Positions 52,154 to 60,449 of a DNA stretch of 64,000 nucleotides are shown here, in pieces. The stretch is from an uncultured Bacteroidales bacterium (GTDB taxonomy: Bacteria; Bacteroidota; Bacteroidia; Bacteroidales; F082): positions 62,001-126,000 of the forward strand of contig CAMJHP010000001.1 in NCBI GenBank assembly GCA_946405575.1, given 5' to 3'. The position numbers and the translations under genes are program-made. The notes beneath the pieces were generated by a model. It was not told where the DNA came from. It ran no database searches and worked only from the letters and a program-made list of their open reading frames with translations. The first letter of the stretch is position 1. Each line of letters begins with the position of its first letter.

Positions 52154-53977
52154 TTAATATCTCACGATTCTTTGGGTATAGTCACCAATTTTCAATAAAT
52201 AGACACCTTTCGACAAACGTGGATGGATGGTTATCCTGTTTTCACCAGTGGCAAGCAAGCAAGGCATAACGAAGACTTTCTTGCCCATCATATTGTAAGC
52301 GACGATTTCGGTGGCGGAGAAACGCTCAGCATCAACGACAATGTGTATTTCATCTGAAAAAGGATTAGGATAACATTGGAAACCAACCAATTTTGACTCC
52401 TCAATAGATACAAATGCATTTAATTCCTCAATGATAACCTGAGGCCTCTCTCTCAAAAAAAGATCAATAACAGCCATACAATAATTCTCCCATATGGGAT
52501 AATTTCCCGGATTATTAAAACGATCAATCTGACGGGGAACCTCATTCATCAATGTCTGAAAGATATAATCGAAATAGGGTTTCGTGTCCTGATAGGAAAA
52601 GGTCGTGAAAGCCAATTGGTTGAATCGGCTAACAAACCGTTCCAGAAACTGTTCGTTTTGAAGCAATCTTCTAAAAAACAATGTAGCTCTTCGACTTGAA
52701 GGCCATGTGGCATCGCCTTCATAAGTAGCATTGGCAAAAGCATTCAGTCCCTGCTCTTCGAGACAGCCATCTCCATCATAGAAAATCCAACGCCATTTGC
52801 CGCCATCTTCTTGCCAACATCGCAGGTTGGTAGCAGGCCAGTCAACGTTCTCCACAAAAATCTCAAAAATAAAATAGTCAATAAAATTCGAAATATCAAT
52901 GTGCGCTTCAGCGTAAGCATATTGTTCAGGGTCGGCAAGGTCAGCCTGCTCCATCCACGCATATAGTGCATCAAAGTTGGCTGGGTCGCCACATTCAACT
53001 TCTTCCCATTCCTTGATGATGGTTAAATCATCCTTATCAACACCCAAATGGTCGGCCAAGTAATGCTCATCGGGCTTCTCTTCCACATAATAAACGCCCC
53101 AATATTCGCCATTGATGAACAAGACACTAGGCCGCGACGACAGACTCTCCACATCAAGAGACTCAACGATGCGGTTGCAGATGTAGTCCTTGCAGCCCGA
53201 TCCGTTCCATGCACTCATATAGGGTCGCAGAACCAAGCGTTTGAAACTTGCTATCAGTGTGGTTTCAAAAAATCTGTAATTGATGCGTTTATGGCCATAT
53301 TCTTCTCTGGCATAGAGTGTATAACCTTTTTGACTTCGCCAACGCGACTGTTTCCCATGGGTGCGCAACCCGAGTTGTTGACTCACACCCCTATTGTCAA
53401 GCTCATAGAATTCGAAATTGCTCATACGTTCCCATTCACGACCTTTCATAAAATAATTGCCCGTGAAATAAGGATTCAGTGAGTCGTAATAGATTCCTGG
53501 CACAAAAATACCTGTCTCAAAATCAAACAAATCCAAGGAGTCAGCACAAAGTGAGACGGCAGGCAAGCCATGAGTATCACAGCCCAAGGCACGGATGAAA
53601 TAACTATTTGTCACCACCTGACTCACGCAGCTATCGTTTTCATCAAACACTGCCGCCCGAATCACAATGCAATGTTGCACCGAATCGGGGAGATAAAACT
53701 CGTTTTCCGGACAATTGACAATAGTGTAAATGTCTGATTTCGAATAAAGTCGTTGATCCAAAACCAAAGCCTCTTCGTATAAAGGCGACTGTGGTGTCGG
53801 ACGGTTACCATTAGTGGTGTAACGGATATGGTTTTGCGGAAAACTATGATTCAATTCCAATGAAAAGACATCGTCATAAAAACCACCATGCACCGAAAAG
53901 ACCACCGTGTCGTTTTGTGCGTTCGCAAAAAACGCGGTAAACAAAATAAATCCTATGAACCACAAACTTCTTTTCAT
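52154..53977 (-). CDS. CotH kinase family protein, T9SS cargo
   Basis: Secreted protein of 607 residues. The signal peptide ends in FFANAQ. Residues about 25-130 resemble the chitobiase/Fn3-associated Ig domain that often precedes CotH (RYTTNGNRPTPQSP). The CotH kinase-like domain has YYVEEKPDEHYLADHLG and, near residue 400, the acidic motif WRWIFYDGDGCL. CotH of Bacillus is an atypical protein kinase. The C-terminal T9SS domain runs from VGFQCYPNPFSDEIHI to YTQRIVRY. The promoter element at 53996 means that the ATG at 53998 is too early. 53977 is used, and 53983 is possible. It heads the cluster with GH16-like, LtaS-like and AlgX-like genes. Confidence 0.87.
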   Translation of the reverse strand: MKRSLWFIGFILFTAFFANAQNDTVVFSVHGGFYDDVFSLELNHSFPQNHIRYTTNGNRPTPQSPLYEEALVLDQRLYSKSDIYTIVNCPENEFYLPDSVQHCIVIRAAVFDENDSCVSQVVTNSYFIRALGCDTHGLPAVSLCADSLDLFDFETGIFVPGIYYDSLNPYFTGNYFMKGREWERMSNFEFYELDNRGVSQQLGLRTHGKQSRWRSQKGYTLYAREEYGHKRINYRFFETTLIASFKRLVLRPYMSAWNGSGCKDYICNRIVESLDVESLSSRPSVLFINGEYWGVYYVEEKPDEHYLADHLGVDKDDLTIIKEWEEVECGDPANFDALYAWMEQADLADPEQYAYAEAHIDISNFIDYFIFEIFVENVDWPATNLRCWQEDGGKWRWIFYDGDGCLEEQGLNAFANATYEGDATWPSSRRATLFFRRLLQNEQFLERFVSRFNQLAFTTFSYQDTKPYFDYIFQTLMNEVPRQIDRFNNPGNYPIWENYCMAVIDLFLRERPQVIIEELNAFVSIEESKLVGFQCYPNPFSDEIHIVVDAERFSATEIVAYNMMGKKVFVMPCLLATGENRITIHPRLSKGVYLLKIGDYTQRIVRY

Positions 53978-53995
53978 ATTCATTTTATTATCCTG

Positions 53996-54003
53996 CAAAA
54001 ATA
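53996..54003 (-). promoter_or_regulatory. -7 promoter element, CotH gene
   Basis: Minus-strand TATTTTTG, an exact TAnnTTTG match. Transcription would begin around 53990, so the ORF-track ATG at 53998 is excluded. Confidence 0.7.
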
Positions 54004-54127
54004 CGCAATAAATTGCAACACAAGTCGAAAGAAAGGCTTTGTCTATCTATTTAAAACAACAAATTATTAAAAATCAAATTATTGCACCACTGCAATTACT
54101 AGCGTTGTCTATCTTCTTTGCAAAAAG

Positions 54128-54156
54128 AAAGGCAGAGGTCGCACCCCTCCGCCTTT
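54128..54156 (-). terminator. Rho-independent terminator of DPP7-like gene
   Basis: On the minus strand an 11-bp stem AAAGGCGGAGG / CCTCTGCCTTT with one mismatch is followed by CTTTTT. It lies about 20 bp after the DPP7-like stop. Confidence 0.8.
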
Positions 54157-54176
54157 CCAAAAATAATAGACCTATG

Positions 54177-56393
54177 TTAGATTTTCTCTTCCTCTTCAAC
54201 GCGCAACGGCTTCGGCTCGCTCTTGCGGATGTCGAGCTCGTCAATCAAATTGGTAGCACCGGCGTACTTGTCGATGATGAAGAGCACGTAGCGGACATCC
54301 ACGTTGATGGTGCGTTGGAGTTTAGGCTCAAAGTTGACATCACCGCTCATGGCTTCCCAGTTGCCATCGAAGGCCAGACCGATGAGTTCGCCCTTGCCAT
54401 TCATGATGGGGCTGCCGGAATTGCCACCAGTGATGTCGTTGGTCGACAGGAAGCACACGACGAGTTCACCGTTGTCATCGGCATAGGCTCCAAAGTCTTT
54501 CTTCTCGATGAGTTCAATGAGGTGCTTAGGAGCATCAAACTCGTAATCGCCAGGGACATACTTTTCAAGGATGCCGTTGGCGGTGCAGATGTAATCGTAG
54601 TGTACGGCATCGGCAGGCATATAATCCTGAACAGAACCGTAGCTCATTCTCATCGTCGAGTTGGCATCGGGATAGAGGCTCTTGCCAGGTTGAGTGGCAG
54701 CATAATACTCACGCAGACCCTTCACAAAGATATGGTCGTTCTCGCTTACGGCTTGCATCGCTGAGCGATACTCACCCATATGATTCATGATGACTTCCAT
54801 CATCGAGGTGTTCATGATGTAGGCATAGTCCTTACCGATTTTCTTCGGATTGGGCTTGGCCAAGAAAGCCTTGATACTCTCAGGCGTGGCGAAGATGGAG
54901 TTGGTATAGACATCCTCAGCAAAGGCATCAATGTTGCCCTTGAACTTCTTGTCGATAATCGAGTAGATTTCAGGCAGTTCCTCGCCCTTGAAGGCATTCT
55001 TGTAGGTCTTCAGCATCTCAGCGAAGGTCTTCTTCTCCACTTGCGGGTCGGTCTCGGCGAAGAGTTCGTCGACATTCATACCTTGGAGCAGCATAAGAGC
55101 CATTTCCTGGGCTTCCTTGTCCTTGCTTTGGTAGGCCTCGTAATAGGAAGCAAACTGGGCAGCAATGCCTGCGGCACCCACATTGGACACGAAGTTGGGA
55201 TAATAGATATACTTGGCCACGTTGCCCAGGTTCTTATAAGCAGCTTTCAAGTTGGGGAGGGCGTTCTTGTATTCGGTCTTGTTGTTTTTGTTCACCCAAT
55301 TGGTGAAGTCTTTTTCCATAGCGACCTTGGTTTCGCTCACCTTGTTCTTGCGGAGCATCTTGCACTGGCCGATGAAGTTCTTCCAAGTGTTGGCGAGACC
55401 TGCGTGATTGTCGGCATACATCAGGTTGATGTGGTCATCGACCTTCATATATTCTTCCATCACTTCGAGTTGCTTGCCAAAGATGTCGATGATGGTGGGA
55501 TAGAAAGTGTCAACATTGTAGTCGATACCATAGCTCGACATATAACGTTCGGTGCTGCCCGGGAAACCCCAAATCATGGTGAAGTCATCTTTCTGCACAC
55601 CATCGAGGCTGATGGGCAGATGATGCTTGGGAGTCAACGGCACATTGTCCTTGCTGTAGGCGGCAGGATTGCCGTCCTTATCGGCATAGACGCGGAAGAT
55701 TGAGAAGTCGCCTGTGTGACGGGGCCACATCCAGTTGTCGGTGTCGCCACCAAACTTACCAATCGAAGAGTTGGCCACGCCTACGAGACGCACATCGGGG
55801 AACACTTGATAGACAAACATGTAGTACTCGTTGCCCTCAAAGAAGCCCTTGATAACTGGGTTGTACTTGCCGTCTTCTGAAGCCGCAGTTTCCAATTCCT
55901 TGATTTTCTTGCGGATAGCAGACTGTTGGTCTTGATAATCCATATCATCAGTGACCACGCCGAGGATGTCCTTGGTCACATCTTCCATACGGACGAGGAA
56001 GCTGGCTGTCATTTCGGGAGCGGGCAGTTCTTCGCCATAGTTCTTGGCCCAAAAGCCGTCGCGGAGATAGTCATGTTGGTCGGAGCTGAGTTTTTGGATA
56101 GCACCATAACCGCAGTGGTGGTTGGTGAAGAGCAGGCCGTGCTCGCTCACAATCTCACCTGTGCAGAAAAAGCCACGAGGCATAGCATCGCTACCAAGAC
56201 CCACGATAGCGTCTTTCAGACTGCTGTGGTTGATGCTGTAAAGCTCTTCAGGGGTCAGTTGCAGCCCCATCTTCTGCATGTCAACATAGTTCAGGCGCTC
56301 GACGAACATCGGGAGCCACATGCCTTCATCGGCATACACGCGACCCACCGAAACCATGATGGCCATCGCGATGATTCCTAATACTTTCTTCAT
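54177..56393 (-). CDS. S46 dipeptidyl-peptidase, DPP7-like
   Basis: Periplasmic serine dipeptidyl-peptidase of family S46, paralogue of the gene at 14648. A signal peptide is followed by DEGMWLPMFVERL. The catalytic His is in TNHHCGYG, the Asp region is WPRHTGDFSIFRVYAD, and the nucleophile is Ser 659 in GGNSGSP. Eighteen residues later the position is Gly (677, FDGNWEA), which marks DPP7-type specificity for hydrophobic P1 residues in characterised S46 enzymes. It has a charged C-terminal tail (KSEPKPLRVEEEEKI) not seen in the DPP11-like protein. The length is 738 residues. Promoter at 56449 and terminator at 54128. Confidence 0.93.
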   Translation of the reverse strand: MKKVLGIIAMAIMVSVGRVYADEGMWLPMFVERLNYVDMQKMGLQLTPEELYSINHSSLKDAIVGLGSDAMPRGFFCTGEIVSEHGLLFTNHHCGYGAIQKLSSDQHDYLRDGFWAKNYGEELPAPEMTASFLVRMEDVTKDILGVVTDDMDYQDQQSAIRKKIKELETAASEDGKYNPVIKGFFEGNEYYMFVYQVFPDVRLVGVANSSIGKFGGDTDNWMWPRHTGDFSIFRVYADKDGNPAAYSKDNVPLTPKHHLPISLDGVQKDDFTMIWGFPGSTERYMSSYGIDYNVDTFYPTIIDIFGKQLEVMEEYMKVDDHINLMYADNHAGLANTWKNFIGQCKMLRKNKVSETKVAMEKDFTNWVNKNNKTEYKNALPNLKAAYKNLGNVAKYIYYPNFVSNVGAAGIAAQFASYYEAYQSKDKEAQEMALMLLQGMNVDELFAETDPQVEKKTFAEMLKTYKNAFKGEELPEIYSIIDKKFKGNIDAFAEDVYTNSIFATPESIKAFLAKPNPKKIGKDYAYIMNTSMMEVIMNHMGEYRSAMQAVSENDHIFVKGLREYYAATQPGKSLYPDANSTMRMSYGSVQDYMPADAVHYDYICTANGILEKYVPGDYEFDAPKHLIELIEKKDFGAYADDNGELVVCFLSTNDITGGNSGSPIMNGKGELIGLAFDGNWEAMSGDVNFEPKLQRTINVDVRYVLFIIDKYAGATNLIDELDIRKSEPKPLRVEEEEKI

Positions 56394-56448
56394 ATAATCA
56401 AAATTTAAGATTTAAAATTTAGAATTCAAGATTCGCATAAAGCGGCGG

Positions 56449-56456
56449 CAAATTTA
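56449..56456 (-). promoter_or_regulatory. -7 promoter element, DPP7-like gene
   Basis: Minus-strand TAAATTTG, an exact TAnnTTTG match, about 55 bp before the ATG at 56393. Confidence 0.6.
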
Positions 56457-56541
56457 GAAAAATAAATCGTATCTCCCCTCGAAATTTTCCTTGATTCAAC
56501 AATAAAACGATTCAACACTTCAACGATTCAACAATAAACCT

Positions 56542-56549
56542 TATTTTTG
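56542..56549 (+). promoter_or_regulatory. -7 promoter element, rRNA methyltransferase gene
   Basis: TATTTTTG, an exact TAnnTTTG match, 16 bp before the ATG at 56566. It is preceded by three copies of GATTCAACA. Confidence 0.7.
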
Positions 56550-56565
56550 CCGCAAATTACCACTC

Positions 56566-57741
56566 ATGGAAGACAATTACCAACTGATTACCAAAACTGC
56601 TGCTGGACTCGAAGACGTGCTGGCAGCCGAGATAAAGGCTTTAGGAGCAAAAAACGTGCGCCCCATGCATCGCGCCGTCATTTGCGAAGGCAACAAGGAA
56701 TTGATGTACCGTATTAATTACGAGGTACGCACCGCTCTAAAAGTGCTGAAGCCATTCAAGAACTTCTTCGCCAAGAACCCCGATGACTTATACAATAAGG
56801 TAAAGGAAATCAACTGGTGCGAGTTGCTCCGCACCGACCAAACTTTCTGCATCGATGCCGTGACGAGCGGGCGGTTTTTCACCCACTCGCAATACGCCGG
56901 ACTGACTGTGAAAGATGCCATTGTCGACCTATTTCGCGATGTATATGGCATCCGTCCAAATATCAACACTTTGAATCCAGATCTTCGCATCAACCTGCAT
57001 ATCCGCGAGGACAAGGTGACCATCCTTTTCGACAGTTCTGGTGAATCGCTGCACCACCGCGGCTACCGCAAACAAGTCGACAAAGCCCCAATGAATGAGG
57101 TTTTGGCGGCAGGCCTCATTCAACTCTCGGGCTGGAAGGCTGACAGCAATTTCTTGGACTGCATGTGCGGTTCGGGCACATTACCCATCGAGGCAGCGAT
57201 GTATGCTATGAAGATTCCTCCAGGCTACTACCGCAAGCAATGGGGTTTTATGAAATGGGATGATTACGATGCCGACCTTTGGCAACGCATCCGCCAAGAA
57301 GCTGATGAAAAGATTTGCGATTTCGACCACGAAATCTGGGCTTCGGACCGCTCACCTAAAGCTGTGGCCATCGCCGAGGGCAATATCAACTATGCCCATC
57401 TACAACACGACATCCATCTGATGAAGAAGGATATGCACGACCTCACCCCACCTGAAGGCGGCGGCATCCTCATCATCAACCCGCCATACGGCGACCGTTT
57501 GGAGGAAGACGACATCGACACCCTATATGAGGAAATCGGACACACTCTGAAACACAACTTCCAAGGCTTCCAGTGCTGGCTCATCACCGACGATGCCGTG
57601 GCCTTGCGCCATGTGGGATTGAAGCCCACGGCCAAAATACCTGTCTGGAATGGACCATTGGAGTGCCGTTTTGTGAGGTTCGATATTTTTGAAGGATCGC
57701 TGAAAGACAAGAAGGCTCGAGAGGCGGAAGAAGACAATTAA
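56566..57741 (+). CDS. THUMP-domain RNA methyltransferase (RlmL-like)
   Basis: Class I SAM-dependent guanine-N2 methyltransferase, of the group that modifies 23S rRNA (RlmL N-terminal half type). The N-terminal ferredoxin-like/THUMP region covers residues 1-160. The SAM motif is FLDCMCGSGTLPIEAA near 197-210, and the catalytic motif is INPPYGDRL near 305. The length of 391 residues corresponds to the stand-alone THUMP-methylase form without the RlmK half. The exact target base is inferred from family only. Its stop codon overlaps that of the convergent pth gene (TTAA). Confidence 0.9.
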   Translation: MEDNYQLITKTAAGLEDVLAAEIKALGAKNVRPMHRAVICEGNKELMYRINYEVRTALKVLKPFKNFFAKNPDDLYNKVKEINWCELLRTDQTFCIDAVTSGRFFTHSQYAGLTVKDAIVDLFRDVYGIRPNINTLNPDLRINLHIREDKVTILFDSSGESLHHRGYRKQVDKAPMNEVLAAGLIQLSGWKADSNFLDCMCGSGTLPIEAAMYAMKIPPGYYRKQWGFMKWDDYDADLWQRIRQEADEKICDFDHEIWASDRSPKAVAIAEGNINYAHLQHDIHLMKKDMHDLTPPEGGGILIINPPYGDRLEEDDIDTLYEEIGHTLKHNFQGFQCWLITDDAVALRHVGLKPTAKIPVWNGPLECRFVRFDIFEGSLKDKKAREAEEDN

Positions 57742-58301
57742 CGCTTATTAAACTGATTCATCGTCCGATCCACCCCTTGGGTGACAAAGCTCTTGATGAT
57801 TTCGACGGCTTCGTCCACTTTTTGGTCAACGATGGGCTCTTCCGAGGGTTTCCATTGGCCCAGAACAAAGTCAATCTGACGGCCGCGCGGGAAGTCATCG
57901 CCAAGGCCGAAACGCAGACGGCAGAACACATTAGTGCCTAACTTCTCGATGATGTCGGTCAGGCCGTTGTGGCCACCATCGGCACCCTGTTTGCGGAGGC
58001 GCAATGAGCCCAAAGGCAAAGCAATGTCATCGTTGACAACCAACAGATTCTCCATCGGAATCTTTTCCTGCTGCAGCCAATACTTCACCGCCTTACCGCT
58101 CAGGTTCATGTAGGTCGTCGGCTTAATGACCAGCAGAGTCTTGCCCTTGTATTTCATCTCTGAAGTCTGGGCAAGACGGTTCGTAGTGAAAGTACCCTCA
58201 AGGTCTTTCGCCAAGCGGTCGGCAATCTTGAAGCCAATATTATGACGGGTGTTGTCGTATTCGGCGCCGATGTTTCCCAAACAGGCTATCAGGTATTTCA
58301 T
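57738..58301 (-). CDS. pth: Peptidyl-tRNA hydrolase
   Basis: Recycles tRNA by cleaving peptidyl-tRNA. Family signatures are CLGNIGAEYDNTRHNIGF (catalytic His region), KPTTYMNLSGKAV and VNDDIALPLGSLRLRKQGADGGHNGL. The usual GNPG is GNIG here, common in Bacteroidetes. The start is set at 58301 (MKYLIACLGN) because the 27 residues before it in the ORF track are unrelated to the family. The length is 187 residues. The gene lies downstream of rplY and prs on the same strand but is separated from rplY by a strong terminator. Confidence 0.94.
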   Translation of the reverse strand: MKYLIACLGNIGAEYDNTRHNIGFKIADRLAKDLEGTFTTNRLAQTSEMKYKGKTLLVIKPTTYMNLSGKAVKYWLQQEKIPMENLLVVNDDIALPLGSLRLRKQGADGGHNGLTDIIEKLGTNVFCRLRFGLGDDFPRGRQIDFVLGQWKPSEEPIVDQKVDEAVEIIKSFVTQGVDRTMNQFNKR

Positions 58302-58445
58302 ATTGTTTTCTGTTTTTGGGGATTGTCTTGCGGACAAGAAATCTTTCAAAAATCTTTTCTTCAAAAATCTATCAAAACACATATCCTGAATTAACTATGA
58401 TTTTATTTCAATTTTGATGGATTTCTTGCAAAGCAATCCTAAATT

Positions 58446-58472
58446 AAAAAAAAGGCCGCCCGAAGACGGCCT
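58446..58472 (-). terminator. Rho-independent terminator of rplY
   Basis: On the minus strand the stem AGGCCG / CGGCCT with an 8-base loop is followed by a run of T residues, about 22 bp after the rplY stop. Confidence 0.9.
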
Positions 58473-58494
58473 ATTCGTATGATTAAATAAATGA

Positions 58495-59070
58495 TTACCC
58501 TTCAGCTTCGTCAGCAACGACAGCACCACGGGCAGAATTGACAGCGAAGATAACCGTATAACCGGGAGTGATGGGTGTCACGTTCTCGATGTTGAGGTCT
58601 TTCACCTTGATGGCCTCGTTGATGTTCACGTTGTTGATGTTGACCTTCACATAATCCGGGAGGTCCTTAATCAGACCACAAACCTTCACCTTCTTGATAC
58701 CCATCTTGGGCTTACCACCGCGCATCACGCCAGCAGCAGAGCCTTCGAGAGCGATAGGCAGCACAACGGTGACGGGCTTGTCTTCCTTCACGATGAGGAA
58801 ATCAGCATGCAACACCTTGTCGGTCACAGGGTGATACTGGATGTCCTGAAGGATGGTCTTGTAGTTCTTACCTTTGATTTCGAAGTCGATAATGTAAGTT
58901 TCAGGAGTGAAGAGAATCTTGGTAAAGTTCTTCTCTGAAGTGGCAAAGTGAATTTGCTGTTCACCAGCACCATACATAACACATGGGACCATTTCGGCTT
59001 TGCGCAAAGCCTTAGTATCCTTTTTCCCTACGTTCTCGCGGAGAGAACCGCTCAATGATACAGTTTTCAT
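58495..59070 (-). CDS. rplY: 50S ribosomal protein bL25 (Ctc form)
   Basis: 5S rRNA-binding ribosomal protein, long CTC/general-stress form. Residues 1-90 are the L25 domain (RENVGKKDTKALRKAEMVPCVMYG) and about 95-185 the TL5 C-terminal beta domain (VTVVLPIALEGSAAGVMRGG). The length of 191 residues is normal. The leader has AACAATTAAACA repeats and no clear TAnnTTTG element, so transcription may come from prs, whose stop is about 75 bp upstream. Confidence 0.95.
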   Translation of the reverse strand: MKTVSLSGSLRENVGKKDTKALRKAEMVPCVMYGAGEQQIHFATSEKNFTKILFTPETYIIDFEIKGKNYKTILQDIQYHPVTDKVLHADFLIVKEDKPVTVVLPIALEGSAAGVMRGGKPKMGIKKVKVCGLIKDLPDYVKVNINNVNINEAIKVKDLNIENVTPITPGYTVIFAVNSARGAVVADEAEG

Positions 59071-59146
59071 TGTGTTTAATTGTTAATTTGTTTAATTGTT
59101 TATTGTGTTTAGAGGCAAAACATTGCATCTCTACTAGTATACATTA

Positions 59147-60088
59147 TTATATGAACAATGAGCTGATAGACTCATACGACTCCACACGATGGATAACATC
59201 GGCAAACAATGAAGCTGTGCTAACTACCCTAATCTTCTTAGAAGCTGTGGCTGGCAATGGGATGGAGTCAGTGACGACTACCTCGCTAAACACCGAATTA
59301 TCCAAACGTTCCATCGCGGGACCGCTGCAAACAGCATGGGTAGCAAAGGCACGGACGCTCTTGGCACCATTGTCCATCATCAACTGACCGGCTTTTACGA
59401 TGGTGCCAGCCGTGTCAATGATATCATCAATAAGGATGACATTCTTGTCTTTCACATCTCCAATGAGGGTCATACTGTCGACTACATTGGCACGTGGACG
59501 ATGCTTATGGCAGATGGCAAAATCGCAACCGAGACGTTTGGCATAGGCCGAAGCGCGCTTTGAAGCACCCAGGTCAGGAGCTGCAATCAGTAGATCTTCT
59601 ATCTGCATATTCTTGATATGGTCGATAAAAAGACTGGAGGCATAAAGAGCATCCACAGGTATATCGAAGAAACCTTGGATCTGGTCGGCGTGGAGGTCAA
59701 GGGTAATGATACGGTTGACACCCGCTGCTGTCAAAAGGTTGGCTACCAATTTGGCACCGATGCTCACTCGAGGTTGGTCCTTGCGATCCTGACGCGCCCA
59801 ACCGAAATAAGGCATCACAGCAATAATCTTATGTGCCGATGCACGCTTCGCGGCATCAATCATCAGTAATAATTCCATAAGATTGTCGGTGGAAGGCATA
59901 GTGGATTGCACGATATACACATGACGACCGCGTATGCTTTCATCATACGAAGGCTGAAACTCGCCATCGGAAAAGACAGCCACCGATGACTTACCCAAAT
60001 GAGTACCAATACCATAGGCTTCGGCAATTTTGCTGCCCAATTCCTTGGTAGCCCTACCGGCAAAAATGGAAACGAATCTTTCTGACAT
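59147..60088 (-). CDS. prs: Ribose-phosphate pyrophosphokinase
   Basis: Makes PRPP from ribose 5-phosphate and ATP for nucleotide, His and Trp synthesis. Signatures are VAVFSDGEFQPSYDESIRG, YFGWARQDRKDQPR, ITLDLHADQIQGFFDIPVD and the PRPP loop VILIDDIIDTAGT. The length of 313 residues is normal. The start is supported by a TAATTTTG element about 80 bp upstream. The order prs-rplY-pth on one strand fits a translation and nucleotide housekeeping group. Confidence 0.96.
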   Translation of the reverse strand: MSERFVSIFAGRATKELGSKIAEAYGIGTHLGKSSVAVFSDGEFQPSYDESIRGRHVYIVQSTMPSTDNLMELLLMIDAAKRASAHKIIAVMPYFGWARQDRKDQPRVSIGAKLVANLLTAAGVNRIITLDLHADQIQGFFDIPVDALYASSLFIDHIKNMQIEDLLIAAPDLGASKRASAYAKRLGCDFAICHKHRPRANVVDSMTLIGDVKDKNVILIDDIIDTAGTIVKAGQLMMDNGAKSVRAFATHAVCSGPAMERLDNSVFSEVVVTDSIPLPATASKKIRVVSTASLFADVIHRVESYESISSLFI

Positions 60089-60166
60089 TTATGTGGGATG
60101 TTGTGAATGAATAACTCCGTTGAAATCGAAGATTTGACGTTAGTTAATGCTTCGCATTTCGGGCTG

Positions 60167-60174
60167 CAAAATTA
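60167..60174 (-). promoter_or_regulatory. -7 promoter element of prs
   Basis: Minus-strand TAATTTTG, an exact TAnnTTTG match, in the gap between divergent prs and tRNA-Leu. Confidence 0.6.
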
Positions 60175-60247
60175 GGCATTTTATTGATGGGAGCAATACA
60201 TTTTCAGAAATTTTTCCCAATAATATTGCGGTGAATAAAAAAATCCG

Positions 60248-60255
60248 TATTTTTG
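60248..60255 (+). promoter_or_regulatory. Promoter of tRNA-Leu
   Basis: TATTTTTG with TTG at 60226-60228, a 19-bp spacer, is a full -33/-7 Bacteroidetes promoter about 28 bp before the tRNA. Confidence 0.8.
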
Positions 60256-60283
60256 CAGCCGCGTTTGACGCAAGAAACCACGT

Positions 60284-60367
60284 GCCGAAGTGGCGGAATC
60301 GGTAGACGCGTCGGTCTCAAAAACCGATGAGGTAACACTCGTGCCGGTTCGATCCCGGCCTTCGGTA
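60284..60367 (+). tRNA. tRNA-Leu (anticodon CAA)
   Basis: The acceptor arms GCCGAAG and CTTCGGT pair, with discriminator A. The anticodon stem TCGGT/ACCGA encloses the loop CTCAAAA, giving anticodon CAA, which reads UUG. A long variable arm marks a class II tRNA. The T arm is GCCGG-TTCGATC-CCGGC. The 3' CCA is not encoded. It stands alone with its own promoter and terminator. Confidence 0.96.
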
Positions 60368-60376
60368 CTCACAAAA

Positions 60377-60418
60377 GAACCCCTCTTAATCAGTGATTTT
60401 GAGGGGTTCCGTTTTTTT
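60377..60418 (+). terminator. Rho-independent terminator of tRNA-Leu
   Basis: A perfect 9-bp stem GAACCCCTC / GAGGGGTTC is followed by CG and T7, ten bases after the tRNA. Confidence 0.93.
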
Positions 60419-60449
60419 ATTTATGGCGTACTTCTGGAGTAAAATGCAA

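Noticed and set aside
54780-55703. 307-codon plus-strand ORF
   Set aside because: It is antisense to the DPP7-like gene, with the same kind of low-information translation as the 15188 shadow.
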